DNA of 64,000 bases, taken from assembly GCA_945862305.1 (NCBI GenBank), contig CAMAXF010000003.1, positions 62,001 through 126,000 on the forward strand. The letters run 5' to 3'. The position numbers and the translations under genes were made by a program. How positions within the stretch are numbered: position 1 is the stretch's first letter; every line of letters begins with the position of its first letter. This stretch comes from Bordetella parapertussis. Lineage in GTDB: Bacteria; Pseudomonadota; Gammaproteobacteria; Burkholderiales; Burkholderiaceae_A. Shown here piece by piece: positions 10,297 to 17,852 of this stretch. Under the pieces are notes generated by a model that was not told the DNA's origin, ran no database searches, and saw only the letters and a list, made by a program, of their open reading frames with translations.

Positions 10297-10977
10297 TCAA
10301 CCGGAGATGCTCACCACCTGGTGTCCGGCCACCAGCAGGTGGTCCAGGAGCTGGATGTCGAGCTGGCCGAGCAGGCTGCGCAGCGTGGTGGTCAGGCGGA
10401 TGTCAGCCAGACTGGCCTGGGCCAGCCCAGAGGGGTGGTTGTGAAAGATGATGAGGCAGGCCGCATTGAACTGAAGGGCTCGGCTGACCACCTCCCGTGG
10501 GTAGACGCTGGTCTGGGTGAGGCTGCCTCGAAACAATTCTTCTATTCGAATCAATCGCTTACGAGAGTCTAGAAAGGCAGCCCCAAAGATCTCGTGCGGC
10601 CTGGCCGCCAGATGGGCCACAAGCCACGGGGCCAAGTCCATTGGGGTGGAGAGGGGGGCTCCAAGGGCGGGGCTGTCCGCTGCCCGACGGGCGCTCTCGG
10701 CTGCGGCACCGATGGCGGCCACTTTTGCAGGCCCGAGTCCTGGAATGGCGAGCAGCTGGGCTGCGGGCGCAGCCAAGACCGCGGGAAGCCCTCCGAGTCT
10801 CTCGAGCAGGCGATCAGCGAGGTCCGCGCCACTGGCCTGAGCGCTGCCCGAGCCAATCAGAATTCGGAGCAGCTCTCCGTCCGTGAGGCTCGCGGGGCCA
10901 CGTTGCAGCAATTTTTCTCTGGGCTGATCGGTGGGGGGTCTGGGGGTGGTCGATGTGCGGCTGGCAGCTGGGTGCAT
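10297..10977 (-). CDS. radC: RadC family MPN/JAB-domain protein
   Basis: A 226-aa RadC-type protein. The N-terminal half has a UPF0758 region with a helix-hairpin-helix (AIPGLGPAKVAAI). The C-terminal half is a JAB/MPN metalloprotease-like domain with the zinc motif HNHPSG. Despite the historical DNA-repair name, the biochemical role is unsettled. I chose the ATG at 10977; an in-frame TTG at 11013 would add 12 residues. It is divergent from fkpB, with a short shared intergenic region and no clear Shine-Dalgarno sequence. Confidence 0.9.
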   Translation of the reverse strand: MHPAASRTSTTPRPPTDQPREKLLQRGPASLTDGELLRILIGSGSAQASGADLADRLLERLGGLPAVLAAPAAQLLAIPGLGPAKVAAIGAAAESARRAADSPALGAPLSTPMDLAPWLVAHLAARPHEIFGAAFLDSRKRLIRIEELFRGSLTQTSVYPREVVSRALQFNAACLIIFHNHPSGLAQASLADIRLTTTLRSLLGQLDIQLLDHLLVAGHQVVSISG

Positions 10978-11007
10978 GTGGGTGGGTCCGGTGCGTAAAA
11001 TCTCACT

Positions 11008-11484
11008 GTGCAAAACCCGCCGACTTCAAACCATTCGCCAAACGTCCACGTGAAAAGTGATTCCCACGTGACGTTTCACTACCGGCTCTCGGATCCGGAT
11101 GTCGGTCGTGTCTACTTGAGCACCTTTGAGGCCAGCCCGGCCACGCTGCAGCTCGGAGCCGGTCAGTTCGCGCCGGGGCTGGAGCGGTGTCTTCTGGCCC
11201 TGCAGGAGGGGGAGACCCGGTCTTACGACCTCGGCCCCGACGATGCGTTTGGGCCGCGCAATCCGGACCTCCTTCAGCTGGTGGCACGTCAACTCATCGA
11301 GGCCCATGCCGATCCAGCGGACCCACTCGAGCCCGGCGACCTGCTCGAGTTCCCCACCCCGGACGGGGGACGGTTCGCTGGCGTGTTCAAGGGTTGGGAG
11401 GGCGATGGTGCCCTCTTCGATTTCAACCACCCGTTGGCGGGTCAGCCGCTGCGGTTCGAAGTTCAAATGATTGGGGTGCTGTGA
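11008..11484 (+). CDS. fkpB: FKBP-type peptidyl-prolyl isomerase (FkpB/SlpA)
   Basis: This 158-aa SlyD-like FKBP isomerase has VTFHYRLSD at the start of the domain, [12 protein letters not shown] and an acidic insert-in-flap. It catalyses cis-trans isomerisation at prolyl bonds in the cytoplasm. It begins at GTG (11008), though a later start inside the polar first 15 residues is possible. It is directly upstream of ispH, the conserved fkpB-ispH pair, with two bases between stop and ATG. Confidence 0.92.
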   Translation: MQNPPTSNHSPNVHVKSDSHVTFHYRLSDPDVGRVYLSTFEASPATLQLGAGQFAPGLERCLLALQEGETRSYDLGPDDAFGPRNPDLLQLVARQLIEAHADPADPLEPGDLLEFPTPDGGRFAGVFKGWEGDGALFDFNHPLAGQPLRFEVQMIGVL

Positions 11485-11486
11485 CC

Positions 11487-12425
11487 ATGTCGAATTCGAG
11501 CGACGTTGAAATCGTTCTGGCCGAGCCACGCGGCTTTTGTGCGGGTGTGGACCGAGCCATCGAGATTGTGGAGCGGGCGCTGTCCAAGTTTGGCGCGCCC
11601 ATCTATGTGCGGCACGAGATCGTCCACAACGACCACGTGGTGAGCGACCTTCGTGCCAAGGGTGCGATCTTTGTGGAAGACCTTAATGAGGTTCCACTCG
11701 GAGCCCGCGTGATCATGAGCGCGCACGGCGTTTCTCGAATGGTTCGAGACCATGCCACTGCCCGGGACCTGGAGGTGTTCGATGCCACCTGTCCGCTTGT
11801 GACCAAGGTCCATGTCGAGGTTCGCAAGCTGGCGGCAGAGGGCATGGAGGTGGTGATGATTGGCCATGCAGGTCACCCAGAGGTGGAGGGAACCATGGGC
11901 CAGCTCGACTCCGGAATTTATCTGGTGGAGGACGAGGAGCAGGCCCGGCAGCTCGAGGTTCGTACGCCGAATCGCCTAGCCTATGTCACGCAGACCACGC
12001 TCTCGATGGATGACACCGACTCCGTGGTCCGGGAACTCCAAAAGCGTTTCCCTGAGATTCGGGGCCCCAAGGTCAGCGACATTTGTTATGCCACCCAGAA
12101 TCGTCAAGACGCCGTAAAGCTGATGTCGGGGCAGGTGGATGTGGTGCTGGTGGTGGGCAGCAAGACCAGCTCGAATACCAATCGGCTCCGAGAGGTTGCA
12201 GAGCGGCATGGGGTGCCCGCCTATCTGTTGAACGGCGCAGAGGAGCTCAATCCGACCTGGTTGGATGGCAAGCAGCGCGTGGGCATCACGGCAGGTGCGT
12301 CAGCGCCAGAGGCCTTGGTGCAGGGGCTTGTGACCGCGGTGAAAGCCCTGGGGGCCACGGCGGTGAGGCGCCTTCCGGGCGCCGAGGAGACCATTCGTTT
12401 CCCGCTGCCAAAGGGCTTGGGCTAA
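11487..12425 (+). CDS. ispH: 4-hydroxy-3-methylbut-2-enyl diphosphate reductase
   Basis: A 312-aa iron-sulphur enzyme catalysing the last step of the MEP pathway, making IPP and DMAPP. The three cluster cysteines lie in GFCAGV, ATCPLV and CYATQNRQ, and the substrate motifs HEIVHN, GHPEVEG and SNTNRL are intact. The ATG at 11487 follows the fkpB stop closely. Together with ispG further on, it shows that this organism uses the non-mevalonate route. Confidence 0.97.
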   Translation: MSNSSDVEIVLAEPRGFCAGVDRAIEIVERALSKFGAPIYVRHEIVHNDHVVSDLRAKGAIFVEDLNEVPLGARVIMSAHGVSRMVRDHATARDLEVFDATCPLVTKVHVEVRKLAAEGMEVVMIGHAGHPEVEGTMGQLDSGIYLVEDEEQARQLEVRTPNRLAYVTQTTLSMDDTDSVVRELQKRFPEIRGPKVSDICYATQNRQDAVKLMSGQVDVVLVVGSKTSSNTNRLREVAERHGVPAYLLNGAEELNPTWLDGKQRVGITAGASAPEALVQGLVTAVKALGATAVRRLPGAEETIRFPLPKGLG

Positions 12426-12454
12426 CTTCCTCTAAAATGAGGCACTTGCACCGT

Positions 12455-12530
12455 GCCGGTGTAGCTCAGATGGTAGAGCAGCGCATTCGTAATGCGAAGG
12501 TCGAGGGTTCGATTCCTTTCACCGGCACCA
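12455..12530 (+). tRNA. tRNA-Thr(CGT)
   Basis: A 76-base cloverleaf with GCCGGTG/CACCGGC acceptor stem, D-arm GCTC-GAGC, anticodon loop TTCGTAA (CGT), T-loop TTCGATT and an encoded CCA. The G27:A43 mismatch is also seen in other bacterial tRNA-Thr(CGT). Confidence 0.96.
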
Positions 12531-12541
12531 TCCATGCCCGT

Positions 12542-13177
12542 ATGGAATCCCCCGTGTCCGTCAGGGCACCTCGGACCGGCCCTGCACGATGGGGCGCCAT
12601 ATTTCTCCTGCTCGCACTGTTCATCTCTCCTTTGGGCGACGCCATGGCCGTTGAAGAACCGAAGTACCAAGTCATCTCGGTAGAGGGGCCATTCGAGCAC
12701 CGGCGCTACGCGGGCTACCTCATCGCTGAAACGGAGTTGTCCGGGGATTTCGACGCGGCGAGCCGCACGGGCTTTCGGCGCGTGGCGGGCTACATTTTTG
12801 GGGACAATCAGGCGCCGTCTGGAGAGAGCCGAAAAATTGCCATGACAGCTCCCGTGACGGTCGAGCCCAAGAGCGATGGCTGGCGACTGCACTTTGTGCT
12901 GCCCAGCGAGGAGAGCCTGGAGACCTTGCCCAAACCGAACAATCCAAACGTCAAGATCCGCAAGGTGCCAGAGCACCAGATGGCCTCGGTGAGGTTCAGC
13001 GGCTGGACAACCGAGTCTGCCGTTCAGGAGCAAACGGAGAGGCTCAGGGCTTGGATGAAGACCAGCGGCCTTGTTGAGGGTGGTGCTCCTCAGGTGGCGC
13101 GCTACAACGACCCCTTCACGCTGCCTTGGCGGCGACGCAATGAAATACTGATTCCGTTGAGCGACAGCCCGTCTTAG
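12542..13177 (+). CDS. SOUL-family heme-binding protein
   Basis: A 211-aa protein with a signal anchor (about residues 18-36) and then a SOUL/HBP domain: KYQVISVEGPFEHRRYAGY, KIAMTAPV and an LPWRRRNEILI end. SOUL proteins bind heme or tetrapyrroles in some organisms; the bacterial role is not settled. The KIAMTAPV turn is the family's strongest signature. The ATG at 12542 lies 12 bases beyond the tRNA-Thr CCA end, so the gene may be read from the tRNA promoter. The mature domain is predicted periplasmic. Confidence 0.85.
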   Translation: MESPVSVRAPRTGPARWGAIFLLLALFISPLGDAMAVEEPKYQVISVEGPFEHRRYAGYLIAETELSGDFDAASRTGFRRVAGYIFGDNQAPSGESRKIAMTAPVTVEPKSDGWRLHFVLPSEESLETLPKPNNPNVKIRKVPEHQMASVRFSGWTTESAVQEQTERLRAWMKTSGLVEGGAPQVARYNDPFTLPWRRRNEILIPLSDSPS

Positions 13178-13219
13178 TGCCGCTTCCGGGCGCCCCTGAG
13201 TCCCGAATGGGAAGTAGTG

Positions 13220-13630
13220 CTAGTGCACAGGCGCTCGATCCCGAACGCCCCTGAGCACTTGGCTCAGCAGGCTGAACTCTCTGGCCACTCGCTCGTAGAG
13301 TTCGTTGATGGGTCGGCTTGCAATGGCAGCACTGCTGTAGGCGATCTGCCCCATGCGCTGGTAGTAATCTCGATTCACAAGTTTTGCCCGCTTCACATCC
13401 CAGGCGTCAACAAATAGACAGTCTTCGCCAATCTGTCGAAAGTCTTCCGGGGTTCGCGCCTCGGGGAAGTTCAGGCAGATGATGTCGGGTGGCATCTTCG
13501 CATTGCGGAAGTTGCGCGCCATCATGTGCACCAGATAAGCCTCGAGGTCGTCCTGAAGGTAGACCTCGGTTCGGCCCTCGGCCTCCATGACCAAATCCCA
13601 GCTTGCTTTGATGTAAGGCTGCCAATCCAT
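13220..13630 (-). CDS. conserved-looking protein of unknown function
   Basis: A 136-aa soluble, acidic protein that I cannot assign. Features include LQDDLEAYLVHMMARNF and DYYQRMGQIAYSSAA, suggesting an all-helical fold. I chose the ATG at 13630 because AAGGGG lies seven bases upstream of it; the ATG two codons earlier abuts that site. It has no signal sequence or membrane segment. It is monocistronic-looking, flanked by the SOUL gene (convergent) and the DUF457 gene (same strand, about 150 bases upstream). Confidence 0.6.
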   Translation of the reverse strand: MDWQPYIKASWDLVMEAEGRTEVYLQDDLEAYLVHMMARNFRNAKMPPDIICLNFPEARTPEDFRQIGEDCLFVDAWDVKRAKLVNRDYYQRMGQIAYSSAAIASRPINELYERVAREFSLLSQVLRGVRDRAPVH

Positions 13631-13781
13631 CTGCATTCCCCTTTGGTGATCTCAGCACAAGCAACCTTAAGCAAGTTCCATGCGTGCTTCAATAAATCAG
13701 GAGGAATCGGTGGGACTAATAGCAGCCGCCTGCACTGAGTGCTCGCAGCCAGGCTTAGTAGCCTTGTCGCAGAAACAGCAG

Positions 13782-14846
13782 TCAGCGTGTTCCGGAGAGT
13801 GTCTCGGAGAGCGTTGCCGTGGTTCTTCCCAGTAGGCGTTCCCAGAGCCAGGGGAGCCCCTCACGAATGGGAAGCCGGGTGCCAGTCACACGTGTCACAT
13901 CGATGGCGAGTTCACCGTCCTCGGAGAGTGTGCCCACCCGAAACTGGAAAACATAATTCGGCTCTTGGCCCATCCGGAGGTCTTTGATGAGCAGTGCATT
14001 TCCATCCATCTCGAGATCAAAGAAGCCATCACTGAAGCGAGCCAGTCGCGCAACGGGCACCTCTCGAATATAGGAGCGATGCAGAACCGCATCGCGCGGG
14101 AAGGCCTGCCAACGAATGGTGTCTGTCTTGTCGAGCAAGGAATGCCAGCCCTCGTAACGCTGGTTGTCCGTCACGGCCACCAGTCGCCACAGCACGGTGT
14201 TGAAGGGGGCTGCGGTCACCAAGAGCTTCGCATTGGGCTCGGGCAGTTGTGATCGTGCCTGATGGACAACCCATTGCTGCGCAACCACCGACCACACCAG
14301 GTACAGGCTGCTCAGCCCAAGGCCGATCAGCAACCGTCGGGTGCCGCCGACATCCTCCCGAACCAGACCTAAAACAACCCCGAGCAGCAGCGGCAGTGTG
14401 TAGAGCGGGTCGATGATGAAAATGCTGCCCAGGCCAACCGCCTCTGTGTAGAAGGGCAGCCATAGTTGGGTGCCGTAGACGGTGAGGCCATCGAGCACGG
14501 CGTGGGTGAAGAGAATGAGCAAGGTGGCAAGGAGCCATTGCGGATAGCCTGCATGCCGCACGGGCTTGATTGTCTGCCAGCCGGTGCGGCGACCCCCCAT
14601 CCAGGCGGGCCGCGCCACCATGAGTGCAAGCAGGGGAGCGGCCAGCGCCTGAAAGAAGAAGGCGTGGGTCTGAGCCCGATGCTCGGTCATGTTGCGAATG
14701 GGATCGCCAAAGTCGAGCAAGACATCAAGGTCTGGCAGGGTGCCGACGGCGGCCCCCCAGAGGGCAGCCTTCCATGCCGGCGTTTTGTTGCGCAGCACCG
14801 CCATGCCAACGGCAGCACCCAGCGTGGCCTGTGTGAGGGAATCCAT
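13782..14846 (-). CDS. DUF457/YdjM-type membrane-bound metal-dependent hydrolase
   Basis: A 354-aa membrane protein starting MDSLTQATLGAAVG, with GTLPDLDVLLDF and EHRAQTHAFFF, the Asp/His-rich signature of the YdjM/YfhO-related DUF457 family, then TM helices around residues 60-185 and a C-terminal soluble domain. The N-terminal His and Asp residues probably bind metal. Substrate is unknown for the family. The 151-base stretch between it and the 136-aa gene (13631-13781) holds no feature I can support. Confidence 0.8.
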   Translation of the reverse strand: MDSLTQATLGAAVGMAVLRNKTPAWKAALWGAAVGTLPDLDVLLDFGDPIRNMTEHRAQTHAFFFQALAAPLLALMVARPAWMGGRRTGWQTIKPVRHAGYPQWLLATLLILFTHAVLDGLTVYGTQLWLPFYTEAVGLGSIFIIDPLYTLPLLLGVVLGLVREDVGGTRRLLIGLGLSSLYLVWSVVAQQWVVHQARSQLPEPNAKLLVTAAPFNTVLWRLVAVTDNQRYEGWHSLLDKTDTIRWQAFPRDAVLHRSYIREVPVARLARFSDGFFDLEMDGNALLIKDLRMGQEPNYVFQFRVGTLSEDGELAIDVTRVTGTRLPIREGLPWLWERLLGRTTATLSETLSGTR

Positions 14847-14932
14847 CCAACCACTCTACCTGTCACGGAGCCGCGATGGCGCATGGCCTGCCACGGGCGC
14901 TACACTCAGGCATCAATCTTGGAGACACCCGT

Positions 14933-15553
14933 ATGCGTCTGACATTGGCATCCACTCTCGCGTGCCGCATGGCGGCTTGCTTGACCCTGTTGGCCCTGCC
15001 CCTCGGGGCCAGCGCGGTTTCCCCCTCTCAGCCGGCCCCACCCATTGAGCTCATGGGCCTGGACGGCACACGGCTGACCTCAACCATCCTGTCGCAGAAA
15101 TGGACGATCCTTGAATGGACGAATCCAGGCTGCCCTTTTGTACAGAAGCACTACCAGGCAGGGAATATGCAGGCCACCCAGGCGGCAGCAAAAAAGGCTG
15201 GTTTCCAGTGGGTACAAATCAATTCAACCAATCCAGGCCATGGTGATTTCCGCTCACCGACAGCCATGAAGGCTTGGAATGCAGAGATGAAATCCCTGGT
15301 TAGCCATGCGGCCCTCGATACCGAGGGTAAAACCGGCCGGGCGTATTCCGCCAAGACCACGCCGCAAATGATCATCATCAACCCCCAGGGTGTGGTGGTG
15401 TACAACGGGGCCATCGACAGCATCCGATCACCAGACCCAGCCGACATTCCCAAGGCCAGGAACCATGTGCTGCAGGCCATGGCTGACATTCAGGCTGGTC
15501 GGCCCATCGCAGAGCCCCAGACCACGCCGTACGGTTGCTCCGTCAAGTACTGA
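14933..15553 (+). CDS. periplasmic redoxin (AhpC/TSA-like thioredoxin fold)
   Basis: A 206-aa protein with a signal peptide ending near GASAV and a thioredoxin-fold domain containing WTNPGCPFVQKHY. The active site has one Cys followed by Pro rather than a CxxC pair, as in redoxin proteins; a second Cys lies near the C-terminus (YGCSVKY). It may act as a peroxidase-like or thiol-handling protein in the periplasm. The ATG at 14933 has GGAG upstream; an earlier in-frame ATG lacks one and would spoil the signal peptide. Confidence 0.8.
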   Translation: MRLTLASTLACRMAACLTLLALPLGASAVSPSQPAPPIELMGLDGTRLTSTILSQKWTILEWTNPGCPFVQKHYQAGNMQATQAAAKKAGFQWVQINSTNPGHGDFRSPTAMKAWNAEMKSLVSHAALDTEGKTGRAYSAKTTPQMIIINPQGVVVYNGAIDSIRSPDPADIPKARNHVLQAMADIQAGRPIAEPQTTPYGCSVKY

Positions 15554-15563
15554 AAGGACCGCC

Positions 15564-15914
15564 ATGCTGTTCAAAGTGCATGAAGATGACGACATGACCG
15601 AGTACCTGGATTTCGAGTCGATTCAGGAGGTGGGCGTGGGGGTGCTCGTGGTCGAGGAACTCCAGGACTTTCAAGCACCCCGGGCCACGAGCAGTGGCCG
15701 GCCTTTTCAGTCGATGCGGGTTCGCGCGGAGTACGACCCTCAGCGATTCATGCGCAGAACCTTGTGTAAGTTCGCCTGCTCAGACGCCATGGGTGGCGGT
15801 GATGTCGTGCTCGAAGACCACAAGCAGTCAGACTGGGTTGCGGTTCCCCGAGACTCCACCCAGCACGACAAAATGAAGGCACTCGACCAAGCCCAGAAGC
15901 TCGGCTTTTGGTGA
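15564..15914 (+). CDS. small acidic protein of unknown function
   Basis: A 116-aa soluble protein beginning MLFKVHEDDDMTEY, starting ten bases after the redoxin stop with AAAGGA upstream, so probably co-expressed with it. It contains two Cys in KFACSD and RTLCKF and no signal peptide. I recognise no family. Its tight link to an exported thiol protein hints at a joint role, but nothing in the sequence proves it. Confidence 0.55.
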   Translation: MLFKVHEDDDMTEYLDFESIQEVGVGVLVVEELQDFQAPRATSSGRPFQSMRVRAEYDPQRFMRRTLCKFACSDAMGGGDVVLEDHKQSDWVAVPRDSTQHDKMKALDQAQKLGFW

Positions 15915-15975
15915 GTTGTCTCAGCCGGTTCCGGCCGCCGGCTTGTCCGGCTTGTATGTCCTTGGTTTTACCCTG

Positions 15976-17379
15976 TCAGGCCTTGACCTCAAAGACGCCC
16001 ATCAGCCCAGAGTTCTGATGCTCGAGCACGTGGCAGTGGATCATCCAACGGCCAGGCTCATCACCACGAAGGGCGATCGACGTCTTCTCTCCGGGTCGCA
16101 GCAGCAGGGTGTCGCGCAGTGGTCCTCGCAATGTCTTGGCCTGCTCGTCAATCTGCTGGAAGACGACCCCGTGAAAGTGCATGGGGTGTAGCCAGGCGGT
16201 CTGGTTGTCCAGGTTGATGCGGATGGTCTCTCCGCGCTCGAGGACAAAGAGAGATTCATGATGGCCATGCCCGTGTTGGTGGTCGTGCTCTTTCACGCTC
16301 TGCCCGTTGAGGCGCCAGATGGCATTGGGCCTGGCCACGGGGCTTCTCGCACCGCCTTCAATGGGCATGCTCACTGTGCGCATGGAGCGACCAAGGACTG
16401 GAGGCGCCACTGGGTTGGCTGCAAGGGCCTGTGGGGCCCCTCGTGACTTTGCTGATTGTGAGGTGTCGGCCACCTGGATGCTGGCCAGCTTGTAGGCCTG
16501 TCGGCCATAGAAGTGGTCTTCAATGCGAAGCCCGCCTTTGCCAGGAATGTCGAGGATGAGGTCGGCCCGCTGACCTGGGGCGAGCACCAGGTCTTCCTCC
16601 AGCAGGCTCACAGGCGTTGGATGCCCATCGATGGCCACCAGCCAAGGCCTTGCCCCTTTAAAGCGCAGCCCAAAAATGCGGGCATTGCTCGCGGCGATGA
16701 GGCGAAGCCGGATGCGCTGTGGCGATGGAAAGAGAAAGTCGCTCTCGATGCTGCCGTTGATGAGCACCACATTTCCGATGCGGCCCGCGTGGGCTGCATC
16801 GTGCCGGCTTTGAAAGTCGTTGGTGATCTGGCCGGCGGCATCCACACGTAAATCTGAGAGCACCCAGGTGAGGTCCTGGTCGACATCGATGGGCTGAGCC
16901 TCTTCCACCACAAGTGCGCCAACCAGGCCGCGCCCCAATTGTTCGCTGCTGTTGTAGTGAGGGTGGTACCAGAATGTGCCCGCGTCGGGACATCGGAATG
17001 CGTACTGGAAGTCTGAGCCCGCCTCAACAGCAGGCTGTGTGAGGCCGGGCACGCCATCCATGGCGTTGGGCAGGCGTATGCCGTGCCAATGAATGGTGCT
17101 GGGCTCCGGCAGCCGGTTTGCAAAGGCCACCCGCAACTCGCCGCCTTGTTGAACCCGGATCTCGGGGCCAGGCAGTTGGCCGTTGAAGGCCCAGACCGCC
17201 GTGGGCCCCACCGAGGCAGGGCCAATCTGCACTTGCGTGGGCTGGGCTGATAGGCCGATGGTTGTCACTGCGCTCGAGGGCGTGCCGGATGCGCCTTGCT
17301 GCGCCCGCAGTGGGTCCGAGGGCAGCAGGCAGGACACCGCCGCAGCACCACCAAGTTGAAGAAGGGATCGTCTTTTCAT
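15976..17379 (-). CDS. Tat-exported multicopper oxidase
   Basis: A 467-aa CueO/laccase-like oxidase. The N-terminus MKRRSLLQLGGAAAVSC is a twin-arginine-type signal with a Cys after it. Copper ligands are all visible: HWHG, FWYHPHYN, HPMHFHG and HCHVLEHQNSGLM (with the axial Met). These enzymes couple four one-electron oxidations to reduction of O2 to water in the periplasm, often for Cu(I) detoxification. A short His-rich loop (EHDHQHGHGHHE, about 95 residues from the C-terminus) is unusual. The start at 17379 was chosen for the Tat signal; the frame is open for 39 codons upstream. Confidence 0.93.
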   Translation of the reverse strand: MKRRSLLQLGGAAAVSCLLPSDPLRAQQGASGTPSSAVTTIGLSAQPTQVQIGPASVGPTAVWAFNGQLPGPEIRVQQGGELRVAFANRLPEPSTIHWHGIRLPNAMDGVPGLTQPAVEAGSDFQYAFRCPDAGTFWYHPHYNSSEQLGRGLVGALVVEEAQPIDVDQDLTWVLSDLRVDAAGQITNDFQSRHDAAHAGRIGNVVLINGSIESDFLFPSPQRIRLRLIAASNARIFGLRFKGARPWLVAIDGHPTPVSLLEEDLVLAPGQRADLILDIPGKGGLRIEDHFYGRQAYKLASIQVADTSQSAKSRGAPQALAANPVAPPVLGRSMRTVSMPIEGGARSPVARPNAIWRLNGQSVKEHDHQHGHGHHESLFVLERGETIRINLDNQTAWLHPMHFHGVVFQQIDEQAKTLRGPLRDTLLLRPGEKTSIALRGDEPGRWMIHCHVLEHQNSGLMGVFEVKA

Positions 17380-17443
17380 GGAGCGGGCCAATGAAGGGGT
17401 GCCGTTATGATGAAGGCCTCCTTCATTTTTGAACATCAAAACC

Positions 17444-17845
17444 ATGTCAACTCGCGAGATTGTCTCCACGGCGGGCGCGCCCTCGGCCATTGGCACGTAT
17501 TCTCAGGCGGTTCGGGTGGGCCAGACGGTCTGGCTTTCTGGGCAGATTCCGCTGGATCCACAGACCATGACCTTGGTGGGCGACAACACACCCGAGGGTG
17601 TTGCCCAACAGATTCACCAGGCCTTTCGAAACCTGGCGGCAGTGGCCGAGGCGGCGGGCGGTTCCCTTCAGCATGCCGTCAAGGTGAATCTCTACCTCAC
17701 TGACTTGTCGCACTTTGCCAAGGTCAACGAGATCATGGCCACCTATTTCACGCCACCGTATCCCGCACGTGCGGCGGTCGGGGTGGCAAGTCTGCCTCGG
17801 GGTGCTGCCTTCGAGGCCGAGGCGGTGCTGGTCCTGCCAGACTAA
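17444..17845 (+). CDS. ridA: RidA-family enamine/imine deaminase
   Basis: A 133-aa YjgF/YER057c/UK114 protein starting [20 protein letters not shown], with [20 protein letters not shown] and the Arg of PARAAVGV that binds the substrate carboxylate. RidA hydrolyses reactive 2-aminoacrylate made by PLP enzymes; cysM nearby is such an enzyme. The ATG at 17444 is preferred to an upstream TTG. recG begins eight bases downstream. Confidence 0.94.
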   Translation: MSTREIVSTAGAPSAIGTYSQAVRVGQTVWLSGQIPLDPQTMTLVGDNTPEGVAQQIHQAFRNLAAVAEAAGGSLQHAVKVNLYLTDLSHFAKVNEIMATYFTPPYPARAAVGVASLPRGAAFEAEAVLVLPD

Positions 17846-17852
17846 TCAGCCC

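Noticed and set aside
11187..11486. Long N-terminal extension of ispH
   Set aside because: It overlaps fkpB in another frame, and IspH proteins begin close to the ATG at 11487.
12455..12530. Anticodon-stem G:A mismatch in tRNA-Thr taken as a sign of decay
   Set aside because: The same mismatch is present in functional bacterial tRNA-Thr(CGT).
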